Of a stretch of 19,182 bases of DNA, positions 7,485-14,077 are shown piece after piece; position 1 is the first letter of the stretch, and every line of letters starts with the position of its first letter. The translations under genes and the position numbers were made by a program. Source of the stretch: Fimenecus sp963624605 (GTDB lineage: Bacteria > Bacillota > Clostridia > Oscillospirales > Acutalibacteraceae). The notes under the pieces were generated by a model. That model had not been told where the DNA came from. It was given only the letters and a program-made list of their open reading frames with translations, and ran no database searches. The stretch spans positions 1 to 19,182 of the forward strand of contig CAVFQD010000036.1 of assembly GCA_963624605.1 (NCBI GenBank), read 5' to 3'.

Positions 7485-8369
7485 TTACTCCTTTAGCACT
7501 GCGTCAAATTTTTTAAGCAAAATTGCGGGGTTGTATGAAAGCTTCGCCTGTCGCAAGCCCTCGTCGCCCGTGTCGTCCTCACGGTTTACATATTTGTATG
7601 ACATCAGCTCGTTTTCACAGAACTGCTGGTTTATTATCGGATATGCGCCGCGGACATCGGAAAACGCCTTTTCGACATGGGTACAAAAGACGTCCCTTGT
7701 TATCGGCTCGCCGAAGGTGTACGCAACAACCTCGCCGTCCTTTCTTACGAGTCCGCCCGTAAAGCTGAGCTCAAAATACTTGTCAAACGCCCTGTTTATC
7801 GCAATAAGCTCATTGTCAAGTCCCTCGTTGTCATCGTTGAGCTTTTCCCATTTCTTATTCATTTCAATACAGTCTTTGATATTGTCGGGAGTTATCGTCT
7901 CGTAATTCCAATTAAAATTATTTTTGAAATATGAAATGTGGTTACGCTTTGCGTGGTATTTTCTTCCTTTCAGCTCGCACAAATCCTCAGAGGTATAAAT
8001 GTAATCAAAATAATCCCTTGTCGGGATAATTTCAAATTTTTCGGGAAAAAGCTCGTTTAATTCCTTTACAGAGTTTTCGGAAAGACTGTACATTGAAAGC
8101 TGTTTTCCCTCAAGGCGTGAAATTTCAATCAATTCCTCGATTGCATGCTTCTTATTTCCCTTGCCGCAAGGATAAAGAAACGACACCTCGTCCTTTACCT
8201 CGCTCTTTGCAAGGAACATACCGTCGTACTCAGTAACGGTTGTGTTATACACCTGCGACCACATATATAAATTACCGAAGCAGTATTCGCAGGATATTTC
8301 CTCGGACTCCTCCATTGCCTTTTTTACCCACGCCAAATCCGTTATTTCCGGTTTTTTAAATTCAATCAC
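7485..8369 (-). CDS. DUF2156 protein (related to lysyl-phosphatidylglycerol synthase C-terminal domain)
   Basis: This 294-residue soluble protein carries the recognisable DUF2156 features: an N-terminal EYCFGNLYMW segment (33-42) and the KYHAKRNHISYFK motif (137-149). The C-terminal half contains VAYTFGEPI, in a GNAT-like fold. The same fold forms the transferase domain of MprF, which uses aminoacyl-tRNA to modify lipids. This stand-alone form lacks membrane helices and its acceptor is unknown. The start is GTG, overlapping the last 8 bases of tmk (8362-8369), with AGGAG about 10 bases upstream, so the two are translationally coupled. Confidence 0.85.
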   Translation of the reverse strand: MIEFKKPEITDLAWVKKAMEESEEISCEYCFGNLYMWSQVYNTTVTEYDGMFLAKSEVKDEVSFLYPCGKGNKKHAIEELIEISRLEGKQLSMYSLSENSVKELNELFPEKFEIIPTRDYFDYIYTSEDLCELKGRKYHAKRNHISYFKNNFNWNYETITPDNIKDCIEMNKKWEKLNDDNEGLDNELIAINRAFDKYFELSFTGGLVRKDGEVVAYTFGEPITRDVFCTHVEKAFSDVRGAYPIINQQFCENELMSYKYVNREDDTGDEGLRQAKLSYNPAILLKKFDAVLKE

Positions 8370-9045
8370 CTAATATGTCTCCTGCTTTTTCTAAAACTTT
8401 TGCATAAACAGTATTGCCGATTTCTTCGATTGAAAACGGCTCTTTTCCGTCAGAGCATTCAATTACCGACCAGCCGAATTTTTCTGCGGCGAACATTGCA
8501 CTTTCGCGGCATTTTTTGAGATATTCCACATTTGCCTCGTGAATATCCTTCTTGCTCTCATCGTTTTCATAACGCTTTGACATAAGCCTCTGCGAAATTT
8601 CAACGGGCATATCAAGATAAATTACCGCCGTGGGCTTCGGGATACCCATTTTATTATATTCGTAATCCGTAAGCCACGAAAGGTATTCGTCCCATTTTTC
8701 ACAGGGGAGCTTTACGGTCTGATGAACGGCGTTTGACGAGGTGTATCTGTCGGCTAAAATGACCGTACCCGAAAGATATTCATTCTTCCAATGACGCTTA
8801 TAGCTTGCGTATCTGTCAACAGCATAAAAGGAAGAGGTTGCGTAAATGTTCACATCCTCGGGCTTGTTGCCGAATTCACCCGCAAGATACATACGCACAA
8901 GCGTGCTCGATTCATCATCATAATCGGGCAATTTAATTTGTTTTACCGATATACCTTTATCCGTCAGCTTCTTTTTAAGAAGCTCAATCTGCGTGGACTT
9001 TCCGCTACCGTCAAGTCCCTCTATTACAATAAGCGTGTTCGCCAT
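8362..9045 (-). CDS. tmk: Thymidylate kinase-like (d)NMP kinase
   Basis: This 227-residue P-loop kinase probably phosphorylates dTMP to dTDP. The Walker A loop is GLDGSGKST (10-18). The DRY motif (99-101, in LADRYTSSNA) and a LID-like basic stretch near the MSKRYENDESKK segment are visible. The REPGGT loop that follows strand 2 in Escherichia coli-type enzymes is replaced by LPDYDDESS (39-47). I recall the same change in many clostridial proteins annotated as thymidylate kinase, so a broader deoxynucleoside kinase role is possible. ATG 9045 is preceded by AGGAG at good spacing. It is the first gene of the large minus-strand unit, with its own promoter, and its 3' end overlaps DUF2156. Confidence 0.87.
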   Translation of the reverse strand: MANTLIVIEGLDGSGKSTQIELLKKKLTDKGISVKQIKLPDYDDESSTLVRMYLAGEFGNKPEDVNIYATSSFYAVDRYASYKRHWKNEYLSGTVILADRYTSSNAVHQTVKLPCEKWDEYLSWLTDYEYNKMGIPKPTAVIYLDMPVEISQRLMSKRYENDESKKDIHEANVEYLKKCRESAMFAAEKFGWSVIECSDGKEPFSIEEIGNTVYAKVLEKAGDILGD

Positions 9046-9080
9046 AAAATTCTCCTGTTTTCAATTTTTACAGTCTATTT

Positions 9081-9109
9081 ATTTTACCAAATTCCGGAAG
9101 GATTTACAA
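9081..9109 (-). promoter_or_regulatory. Promoter of the tmk unit
   Basis: On the minus strand: -35 TTGTAA (9104-9109), a 17-base spacer, -10 TAAAAT (9081-9086). The start would fall near 9074-9075, giving a leader of about 30 bases before the AGGAG and ATG of tmk. It lies between the gtrA terminator and tmk, so it is the only visible entry point for the following nine genes. The -35 is only 4 of 6 to consensus. Confidence 0.6.
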
Positions 9110-9122
9110 CACCAAAGCGAAG

Positions 9123-9150
9123 AAAAAAGCGACTTTTTCAAGCCGCTTTT
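9123..9150 (-). terminator. Intrinsic terminator after the gtrA gene
   Basis: The minus-strand stem AAAAGCGGCUU with AAGUCGCUUUU (9140-9150 with 9125-9135) has a GAAA loop and one G-U pair, and runs into a U tract (9123-9128). It lies 10 bases after the gtrA stop and separates gtrA from the tmk promoter. Confidence 0.85.
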
Positions 9151-9160
9151 GTAGATTTTA

Positions 9161-9733
9161 TTATTTGTCTGCTTTTTCGGCAGCATTTTTTTCTTTATCC
9201 TCTTTCTTTTCGGGGAAAAGAAGCTTATCAAACGGGAAGTAAATGAAGAACTGAACAGCACCGCAGCATGCGCCGGAAATTGAAATTGCAGCGTCCGCAG
9301 AGCCCGTAAGTCTTGTAAAGAGCGGAATGAACTTTGTTGAAAGCCATGCCGAGAAAATGATAAGCGCAATCGTGAAAACGATGTAAATCGGAAGCGTTAC
9401 AGCAATATTCGCATCGGAATTAAAGGTCTTTTCACGGTTGATGAAGAACGAAACTATCTGAGCGATTACATTTGAAACATTGGCTGCGATAAATACGCCG
9501 AGACCGAGAACGACACCTGTTTTTGCGTCAACGGACGATTTGAAAATTCCCCAAATGTCATATGCCTTCGTAAGAAATTCATCACTCATAAAGAGCTTGA
9601 TAAGAAGCGGTAAAAATGTCTGAACCACAAATGCGATAAGTGAAACGAAAATAAACTTTACAAACTGCCAAAGTGTTTTGAGCCCCTTGCCCTTTTCGGC
9701 AGCTGCGTTATCAATGTCTTTTAATTTTGCCAT
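9161..9733 (-). CDS. GtrA-like family membrane protein
   Basis: This 190-residue integral membrane protein has four predicted helices (about 24-48, 72-98, 110-133 and 147-167), the layout of the GtrA/DPMS-like family. The family hallmark FINREKTF (97-104) follows helix 2. Members help move or supply polyprenol-linked sugars for cell wall or surface glycan decoration. No glycosyltransferase partner is in this window, so the substrate is open. The C-terminus is a Lys/Glu-rich cytoplasmic tail. The frame is open back to 9769, but ATG 9733 has a strong AGGAGAGG site 6 bases upstream, and the first helix then begins at a normal distance. The gene forms a single unit between its own palindromic promoter and a terminator. 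Confidence 0.8.
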   Translation of the reverse strand: MAKLKDIDNAAAEKGKGLKTLWQFVKFIFVSLIAFVVQTFLPLLIKLFMSDEFLTKAYDIWGIFKSSVDAKTGVVLGLGVFIAANVSNVIAQIVSFFINREKTFNSDANIAVTLPIYIVFTIALIIFSAWLSTKFIPLFTRLTGSADAAISISGACCGAVQFFIYFPFDKLLFPEKKEDKEKNAAEKADK

Positions 9734-9769
9734 TAGAATCCTCTCCTGAACAAGTTTAATTTTACACAA

Positions 9770-9801
9770 AACAGTTTAACATAAACTGTTCATTATTGCA
9801 A
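9770..9801 (-). promoter_or_regulatory. gtrA promoter with perfect palindromic operator candidate
   Basis: On the minus strand: -35 TTGCAA (9796-9801), a 17-base spacer, -10 TAAACT (9773-9778) preceded by TGT (an extended -10). A perfect inverted repeat with 9-base arms, AACAGTTTA and TAAACTGTT (9770-9778 and 9782-9790) around three bases, covers the -10 box and half of the spacer. The dyad lies mostly upstream of the expected start, so it acts as DNA rather than RNA and looks like a repressor site. The regulator is not in the window. Confidence 0.65.
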
Positions 9802-9818
9802 GAATTATTTTACAGAAA

Positions 9819-9844
9819 TTGCCGCAGGGACTTCCCTGCGGCAA
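9819..9844 (-). terminator. Intrinsic terminator after valS
   Basis: An 11-base-pair GC-rich stem, TTGCCGCAGGG with CCCTGCGGCAA (9819-9829, 9834-9844), has a 4-base loop and lies 5 bases after the valS stop. It is followed on the minus strand by UUUCUGU, a short imperfect U tract. Confidence 0.85.
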
Positions 9845-9849
9845 CAAAA

Positions 9850-12552
9850 TCATCTTGACTTGATTTTTTCGATTGAATCGTCAATCATACGCATCTTTTC
9901 GGTGTATGCTTTGAGCTTTTCGCGCTGCTCTTCGACAAGCTTTGCGGGAGCTTTCGCGACAAAGCTTTGGTTATTGAGCTTGTTTGAAATAAAGTCAATA
10001 TCCTTTTGTACACCCTTCTTTTCCTTTTCAAGCCTTTCAAGCTCCGCCTTGAAGTCAACAAGCTCGTCCATCGGGATATAAATCTTGGCGTCTGCGGTAA
10101 TTACCGTAACAGCCGTGTCGTCCTCATATCCGGGTACGATTCTGACCTCGCTTGCAAAAGCAAGTCTTGTAAAGAACTCGGCGCCGTTTGTAAATGTATC
10201 GACATATGGTGTGTCAATTATAATCTGCGCCTTTTTAGACGGAGCGACATTCATTTCGCTTCTTCTGTTGCGGACAGCCTTGACAGCCGTCATAACCCTC
10301 TGCATTTCCGCCTCTTCGGACTTGAACTCAAGTGCCGAAGAATACTTCGGCCAATTGGAAATCATAATCGACTCTCCGTCGTGCGGAAGCGTCTGCCAAA
10401 TTTCCTCCGTGATAAACGGCATAAACGGATGAAGCAGCTTGAGCGTGTTGCTCATAACATAAACAAGAACCGATTTAGCGGTCTGCTTTGCGTTTTCATC
10501 GTCGCCGTTAAGACGGATTTTCGCAAGCTCTATATACCAGTCGCAGAACACATCCCAAATGAAGTCGTAGAGCTTTTGAACGGCAAGACCGAGCTCATAT
10601 TTTTCAAGCGAGTCCGTAACAGCCTTGATAAGGTCGTTGTACTGAGACAGTATCCACTTGTCCTCAATAGCAAGATTTTCGGGAATGTGCGGAGCCTTTT
10701 CATCCTCGCCGAGGTTCATAAGAATAAACCTTGCCGCATTCCAAATTTTATTTGCGAAGTTTCTGCTAGCCTCAACCTTTTCATCGGAAAATCTCATATC
10801 GTTTCCGGGGCTGTTGCCGGTGGCAAGGGTAAATCTCAATGCGTCTGCGCCGAACTTGTCGATAATTTCAAGCGGATCAATACCGTTGCCGAGCGACTTC
10901 GACATTTTTCTGCCCTGTGCGTCACGGACAAGTCCGTGAATAAGCACCGTATCAAACGGAGCCTTACCCGTATATTCAAGCGCCGAGAATATCATTCTCG
11001 AAACCCAGAAGCCGATTATATCATAGCCTGTTACAAGCGTATTGGTTGGATAATAATGCTTCAAATCCTCAGTCTGCTCGGGCCAGCCGAGAGTTGAGAA
11101 CGGCCAAAGAGCCGACGAGAACCATGTGTCAAGCGTATCGGGGTCCTGATTTATATGCTTGCTGCCGCACTTGGGGCAAACATCGATGTCGGTCTTTGAG
11201 ACGGTTGTTGCGCCGCAGTCGTCGCAGTACCACGCAGGAATCCTGTGACCCCACCAAAGCTGACGGGAAATGCACCAATCCCTTGTGCCGTGCATCCAGT
11301 TCATATAATTCTTAGTAAATCTTTCGGGGATGAATTTAATATCTCCCTTTTCGACAGCCTCAATCGCCGGCTTTGCAAGCGGCTCCATTCTTACGAACCA
11401 CTGCTTTGAAACCATGGGCTCAATGCTTGTGTGGCAACGGTAGCAGGTGCCGACCTCGTGCTTGATGGGCTCGATTTCCTTAATATATCCGCCCTCTTCA
11501 AGGTCTTTGAGGATTGCCTTTCTCGCTTCAAGAGTTGTCATACCCGCATACTTACCGCAGTCAAGAACCTCAGGCTCGTTCTGTGCGATTTTTCCCGAAG
11601 CACGCAGCTCGTCAGCCTCCGCCTTGTCCTTAGCACCGGTCATATGTCCGTCATAGGTAAAGGTTCTTACAATCGGAAGACTGTGGCGAAGTCCTACCTC
11701 AAAGTCGTTCGGGTCGTGCGCAGGCGTTATTTTAACAACGCCCGTTCCCTTGGTCATATCGGCGTGCTCGTCGCATACAATCGGGATTTCCTTATTAAGA
11801 AGCGGCAAAATAACATGACAGCCGTGAAGATGAGCGTATCTCGGGTCGTCGCCGTTTATTGCAACCGCGGTATCGCCGAGCATTGTCTCGGGTCTTGTTG
11901 TGGCAAGCTCAAGCTTTTCGCCCGTCTCCTTTACGGTATAGAGAAGATGCCAGAAGTTAGAGTCCTTTTCCTCGTACTCAACCTCTGCGTCCGAAATTGA
12001 TGTATTGCAGTGCGGACACCAGTTTACCATTCTGTTGCCCCTGTAAATCAAATCCTTGTCGTACAGGCGGACAAACACCTCGCGAACGGCCTTGCTGCAG
12101 CCCTCGTCAAGGGTGAATCTCTCTCTGTCCCAGTCGCATGAAGAGCCCATTTTTTTAAGCTGTTCGATAATTCTGCCGCCGTACTGCTCTTTCCATTTCC
12201 ACGCTCTTTCGAGGAATTTATCTCTGCCCAAATCCTCTTTGGTAAGCCCCTCCTTGCGCATAGCCTCGACTATCTTTGCCTCGGTTGCAATAGAAGCGTG
12301 GTCAGTGCCGGGAAGCCAAAGGGTATCGTAACCCGCCATTCTGTGATAACGGATAAGAATATCCTGCAATGTATTGTCAAGGGCGTGTCCCATATGAAGC
12401 TGACCTGTGATATTGGGGGGCGGAATGACTATTGTATAGGTCTCTTTCCCCTGCTCGCACTTAGCGTGAAAATACTTGTTTTTAACCCATGTGCCGTAAA
12501 TGCGTTCTTCGACATTCTTAGGGTTATACTGTTTTTCAAGTTCTTTAGACAT
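9850..12552 (-). CDS. valS: Valyl-tRNA synthetase
   Basis: This class I aminoacyl-tRNA synthetase charges tRNA-Val and proofreads threonine. The 900-residue product has the HIGH motif as HMGH (53-56), the KMSKS loop (549-553, in GRKMSKSLGNG) and a CP1 editing insert between them. Paired CxxC motifs, probably zinc ligands, lie at 179-182, 370-373, 443-446 and 459-462. A C-terminal coiled-coil arm (about 830-900) is typical of ValRS. The frame stays open to 12624, but that extension runs into the T-box terminator. ATG 12552 has AAGGAG 8 bases upstream and starts the conserved MSKELEKQYNPKNVE sequence. Expression is controlled by the T-box leader just upstream. The gene stands alone between that leader and a terminator. 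Confidence 0.98.
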   Translation of the reverse strand: MSKELEKQYNPKNVEERIYGTWVKNKYFHAKCEQGKETYTIVIPPPNITGQLHMGHALDNTLQDILIRYHRMAGYDTLWLPGTDHASIATEAKIVEAMRKEGLTKEDLGRDKFLERAWKWKEQYGGRIIEQLKKMGSSCDWDRERFTLDEGCSKAVREVFVRLYDKDLIYRGNRMVNWCPHCNTSISDAEVEYEEKDSNFWHLLYTVKETGEKLELATTRPETMLGDTAVAINGDDPRYAHLHGCHVILPLLNKEIPIVCDEHADMTKGTGVVKITPAHDPNDFEVGLRHSLPIVRTFTYDGHMTGAKDKAEADELRASGKIAQNEPEVLDCGKYAGMTTLEARKAILKDLEEGGYIKEIEPIKHEVGTCYRCHTSIEPMVSKQWFVRMEPLAKPAIEAVEKGDIKFIPERFTKNYMNWMHGTRDWCISRQLWWGHRIPAWYCDDCGATTVSKTDIDVCPKCGSKHINQDPDTLDTWFSSALWPFSTLGWPEQTEDLKHYYPTNTLVTGYDIIGFWVSRMIFSALEYTGKAPFDTVLIHGLVRDAQGRKMSKSLGNGIDPLEIIDKFGADALRFTLATGNSPGNDMRFSDEKVEASRNFANKIWNAARFILMNLGEDEKAPHIPENLAIEDKWILSQYNDLIKAVTDSLEKYELGLAVQKLYDFIWDVFCDWYIELAKIRLNGDDENAKQTAKSVLVYVMSNTLKLLHPFMPFITEEIWQTLPHDGESIMISNWPKYSSALEFKSEEAEMQRVMTAVKAVRNRRSEMNVAPSKKAQIIIDTPYVDTFTNGAEFFTRLAFASEVRIVPGYEDDTAVTVITADAKIYIPMDELVDFKAELERLEKEKKGVQKDIDFISNKLNNQSFVAKAPAKLVEEQREKLKAYTEKMRMIDDSIEKIKSR

Positions 12553-12573
12553 ATCGTATCTCCTTTGTAAAAT

Positions 12574-12601
12574 AAAAACGCCCCATACAAAGTATGAGAC
12601 G
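12574..12601 (-). terminator. Regulated terminator of the valS T-box
   Basis: The minus-strand stem CGUCUCAUAC with GUAUGGGGCG (12592-12601 with 12579-12588) has a UUU loop, several G-U pairs, and a U tract at 12574-12578. It lies between the T-box sequence and the valS ribosome binding site, as expected for the terminating conformation. Confidence 0.88.
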
Positions 12602-12805
12602 AAAAATTCCGTGGTACCACTCAAATTGCCGCAAAGCGACCGCTTTTTGTATTTTATAACGGAAATAAGCCGTTCCCGCTTAAATGTCGGCGGAACCGCT
12701 CCGAAGCGACGGCGAAACGCACACTGTATTGCCTTACACCCGACGGCAACTCTCTGAAACTGTGGGAGCGAATCTTAACTTCTTCACTGCGTTTGGTATT
12801 AAATT
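12574..12805 (-). promoter_or_regulatory. T-box leader of valS
   Basis: This tRNA-sensing riboswitch reads through when uncharged tRNA-Val binds. The T-box sequence GAGTGGTACCACGG (12609-12622) matches the consensus AGGGTGGNACCGCG, and its UGGU pairs with the ACCA end of tRNA-Val. Stem I features are visible: AAGUUAAGA on the 5' side of the specifier region, AGAGAG, and an apical hairpin UUGCC with GGCAA around GGGUGUAA. A candidate valine specifier GUC lies at 12708-12710 (tentative; I did not fold stem I completely). A stem III-like hairpin (AAAGC/GCUUU, 12633-12646) precedes the T-box. The leader ends in the terminator at 12574-12601. Confidence 0.93.
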
Positions 12806-12811
12806 AAAGAT

Positions 12812-12840
12812 ATTTTATCATTTGAGGCTCAAAGTGTCAA
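12812..12840 (-). promoter_or_regulatory. valS promoter
   Basis: On the minus strand: perfect -35 TTGACA (12835-12840), a 17-base spacer, -10 TAAAAT (12812-12817) preceded by TGA (an extended -10). It begins 4 bases after the stop of the 158-residue membrane protein gene and gives a start near 12805. Confidence 0.88.
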
Positions 12841-12844
12841 TGCT

Positions 12845-13321
12845 TTATTCGACTACCTCTAACTTATCGACAAATTCAGACAAAAACATTCTTATATCCG
12901 TACCCTCTTTGCTGTTTCCGTTTATAAAAATTTTTCTGCCGTAAAATGTGTAGTTTTTTATATCGTCAAGATTGTCCGTGTCAAAGGTCAGCGTAAATTC
13001 AGCAGTATGGTTATGATTCACCGTAATGAACGGCGTGTCGGGAGCATTTTTTGCAACATAGTTGCCTGATGTACCTGCCACCACCTTGAACTTATATGTG
13101 TTGAAGTCATAAAACCAAGTGTCTGCCGTGGCGTCAACCGTAACATGATAAAGATTTTCTTCCCCCTCGACCTTCTCTGCCACCATATTGGTAACATTAA
13201 AGTCGATTTTATGCCAACGGTTTTTCAATATATTAGTGCCTAAAAAAATAAGCCCTATTATTATAACAACGGCGAGTATCTCAAAAATTACGACAACCGC
13301 CTTGCGTTCTGTCTTATTCAT
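12845..13321 (-). CDS. Uncharacterised single-span exported protein
   Basis: I do not recognise this 158-residue protein. It has a short basic N-terminus (MNKTERK), one hydrophobic segment (about 8-28) and then a roughly 125-residue polar domain rich in Asp, Asn, Thr and aromatic residues. The alternating pattern suggests beta strands outside the cell. There is no lipobox, Cys pair or known enzyme motif. The frame allows a GTG at 13327, but ATG 13321 has GAGGTG 5 bases upstream. The gene has its own strong promoter (13340-13368), which would give a leader of only about a dozen bases. It sits between comF and the valS leader, with no terminator on either side. Confidence 0.8.
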   Translation of the reverse strand: MNKTERKAVVVIFEILAVVIIIGLIFLGTNILKNRWHKIDFNVTNMVAEKVEGEENLYHVTVDATADTWFYDFNTYKFKVVAGTSGNYVAKNAPDTPFITVNHNHTAEFTLTFDTDNLDDIKNYTFYGRKIFINGNSKEGTDIRMFLSEFVDKLEVVE

Positions 13322-13339
13322 TTTCACACCTCAACAGGT

Positions 13340-13368
13340 ATTTTAACAACATTATGTTTAACTGTCAA
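13340..13368 (-). promoter_or_regulatory. Promoter of the 158-residue membrane protein gene
   Basis: On the minus strand: perfect -35 TTGACA (13363-13368) placed in the last codons of comF, a 17-base spacer, -10 TAAAAT (13340-13345) with TGT upstream (an extended -10). The predicted start near 13333-13334 leaves only about 12 bases before the ATG, so the GAGGTG site would lie almost at the 5' end of the message. Confidence 0.75.
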
Positions 13369-14077
13369 CACTGTTTTTGTTTCCCGACGCCACGGCAAAT
13401 GTAATGCAATTCACGCTTTGCGCCTCATATATGCGAAGCATCTTCGCACATTCGTCAAGCGAAGCGCCCGTTGTTTTGACATCGTCCACAAGCAAAATTT
13501 TCTTATCTTTTACCGAGTCCTTATCCTTAACATCGTATATGCCGAACACATTGCCCTTTCTGTAAACTCCTGAGAGCGAATGCTGAGGCGGTGTGTCATA
13601 AATACATTCGAGAGCGTTAAGAACCGGTATTCCCGTAAGTGCGGACAACTCGTTTGCAAGGACCTCCGCCTGATTGAAATCACGCTTTCTTTTCTTGCTC
13701 TCCGTAAAAGGAACAAAGCAGATGTAATCAAAGTCCGTTTTCGAATATTCACGCAGAAACACCCTGTACATATCCTCAGCCATAATTTTGCAAATAAATT
13801 TCTTTTCGTTGAACTTCATTCTCGACACTGTTTTGCGGATAGGTCCGTCATAGTAAAACGCACCGAAAACAGAAGCATAATAATGCCGCCTGCCCTTGCA
13901 GTCGCAATCGGATTTGCTCATACCGCAGGCAGGACAAACGGGCGGTTCGATTATAGGCAAGCCGTTTTTACATTCCTCGCAAAGCGTTTCACTGTAACGG
14001 ATAAGCTCGCCGCAATATCTGCAGCGCTTCGGAAAGAAAACGCTGACAAGGAAGCTTTTGAAATCATCCTTTTTCAT
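13358..14077 (-). CDS. comF: ComF family amidophosphoribosyltransferase-like protein
   Basis: This 239-residue protein has an N-terminal double zinc ribbon (CRYC, CEEC, CPAC and CDC within about residues 17-60) and a C-terminal phosphoribosyltransferase domain. The PRPP-binding loop is ILLVDDVKTTGAS. ComF proteins support natural DNA uptake and single-strand handling in competent bacteria. They also occur widely without known competence, so a DNA repair role next to recD2 is equally possible. The frame is open upstream to 14173, but ATG 14077 has GGAG 7 bases upstream and begins the family-like sequence. The start overlaps the recD2 end by 14 bases, which indicates coupling. Confidence 0.92.
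   Translation of the reverse strand: MKKDDFKSFLVSVFFPKRCRYCGELIRYSETLCEECKNGLPIIEPPVCPACGMSKSDCDCKGRRHYYASVFGAFYYDGPIRKTVSRMKFNEKKFICKIMAEDMYRVFLREYSKTDFDYICFVPFTESKKRKRDFNQAEVLANELSALTGIPVLNALECIYDTPPQHSLSGVYRKGNVFGIYDVKDKDSVKDKKILLVDDVKTTGASLDECAKMLRIYEAQSVNCITFAVASGNKNSVDS

Noticed and set aside
9734..9769. Longer start of the GtrA-family gene at 9769
   Set aside because: The strong AGGAGAGG site serves ATG 9733, and the upstream start would fall at or before the predicted transcription start.
10006..11097. A 363-residue open frame on the plus strand inside valS
   Set aside because: It is antisense to a certain valS gene, lacks a family resemblance and a ribosome binding site, and its composition is that of a reverse-strand shadow.
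12553..12624. N-terminal extension of valS to 12624
   Set aside because: It would translate through the T-box terminator; ATG 12552 has a proper binding site and starts the conserved sequence.
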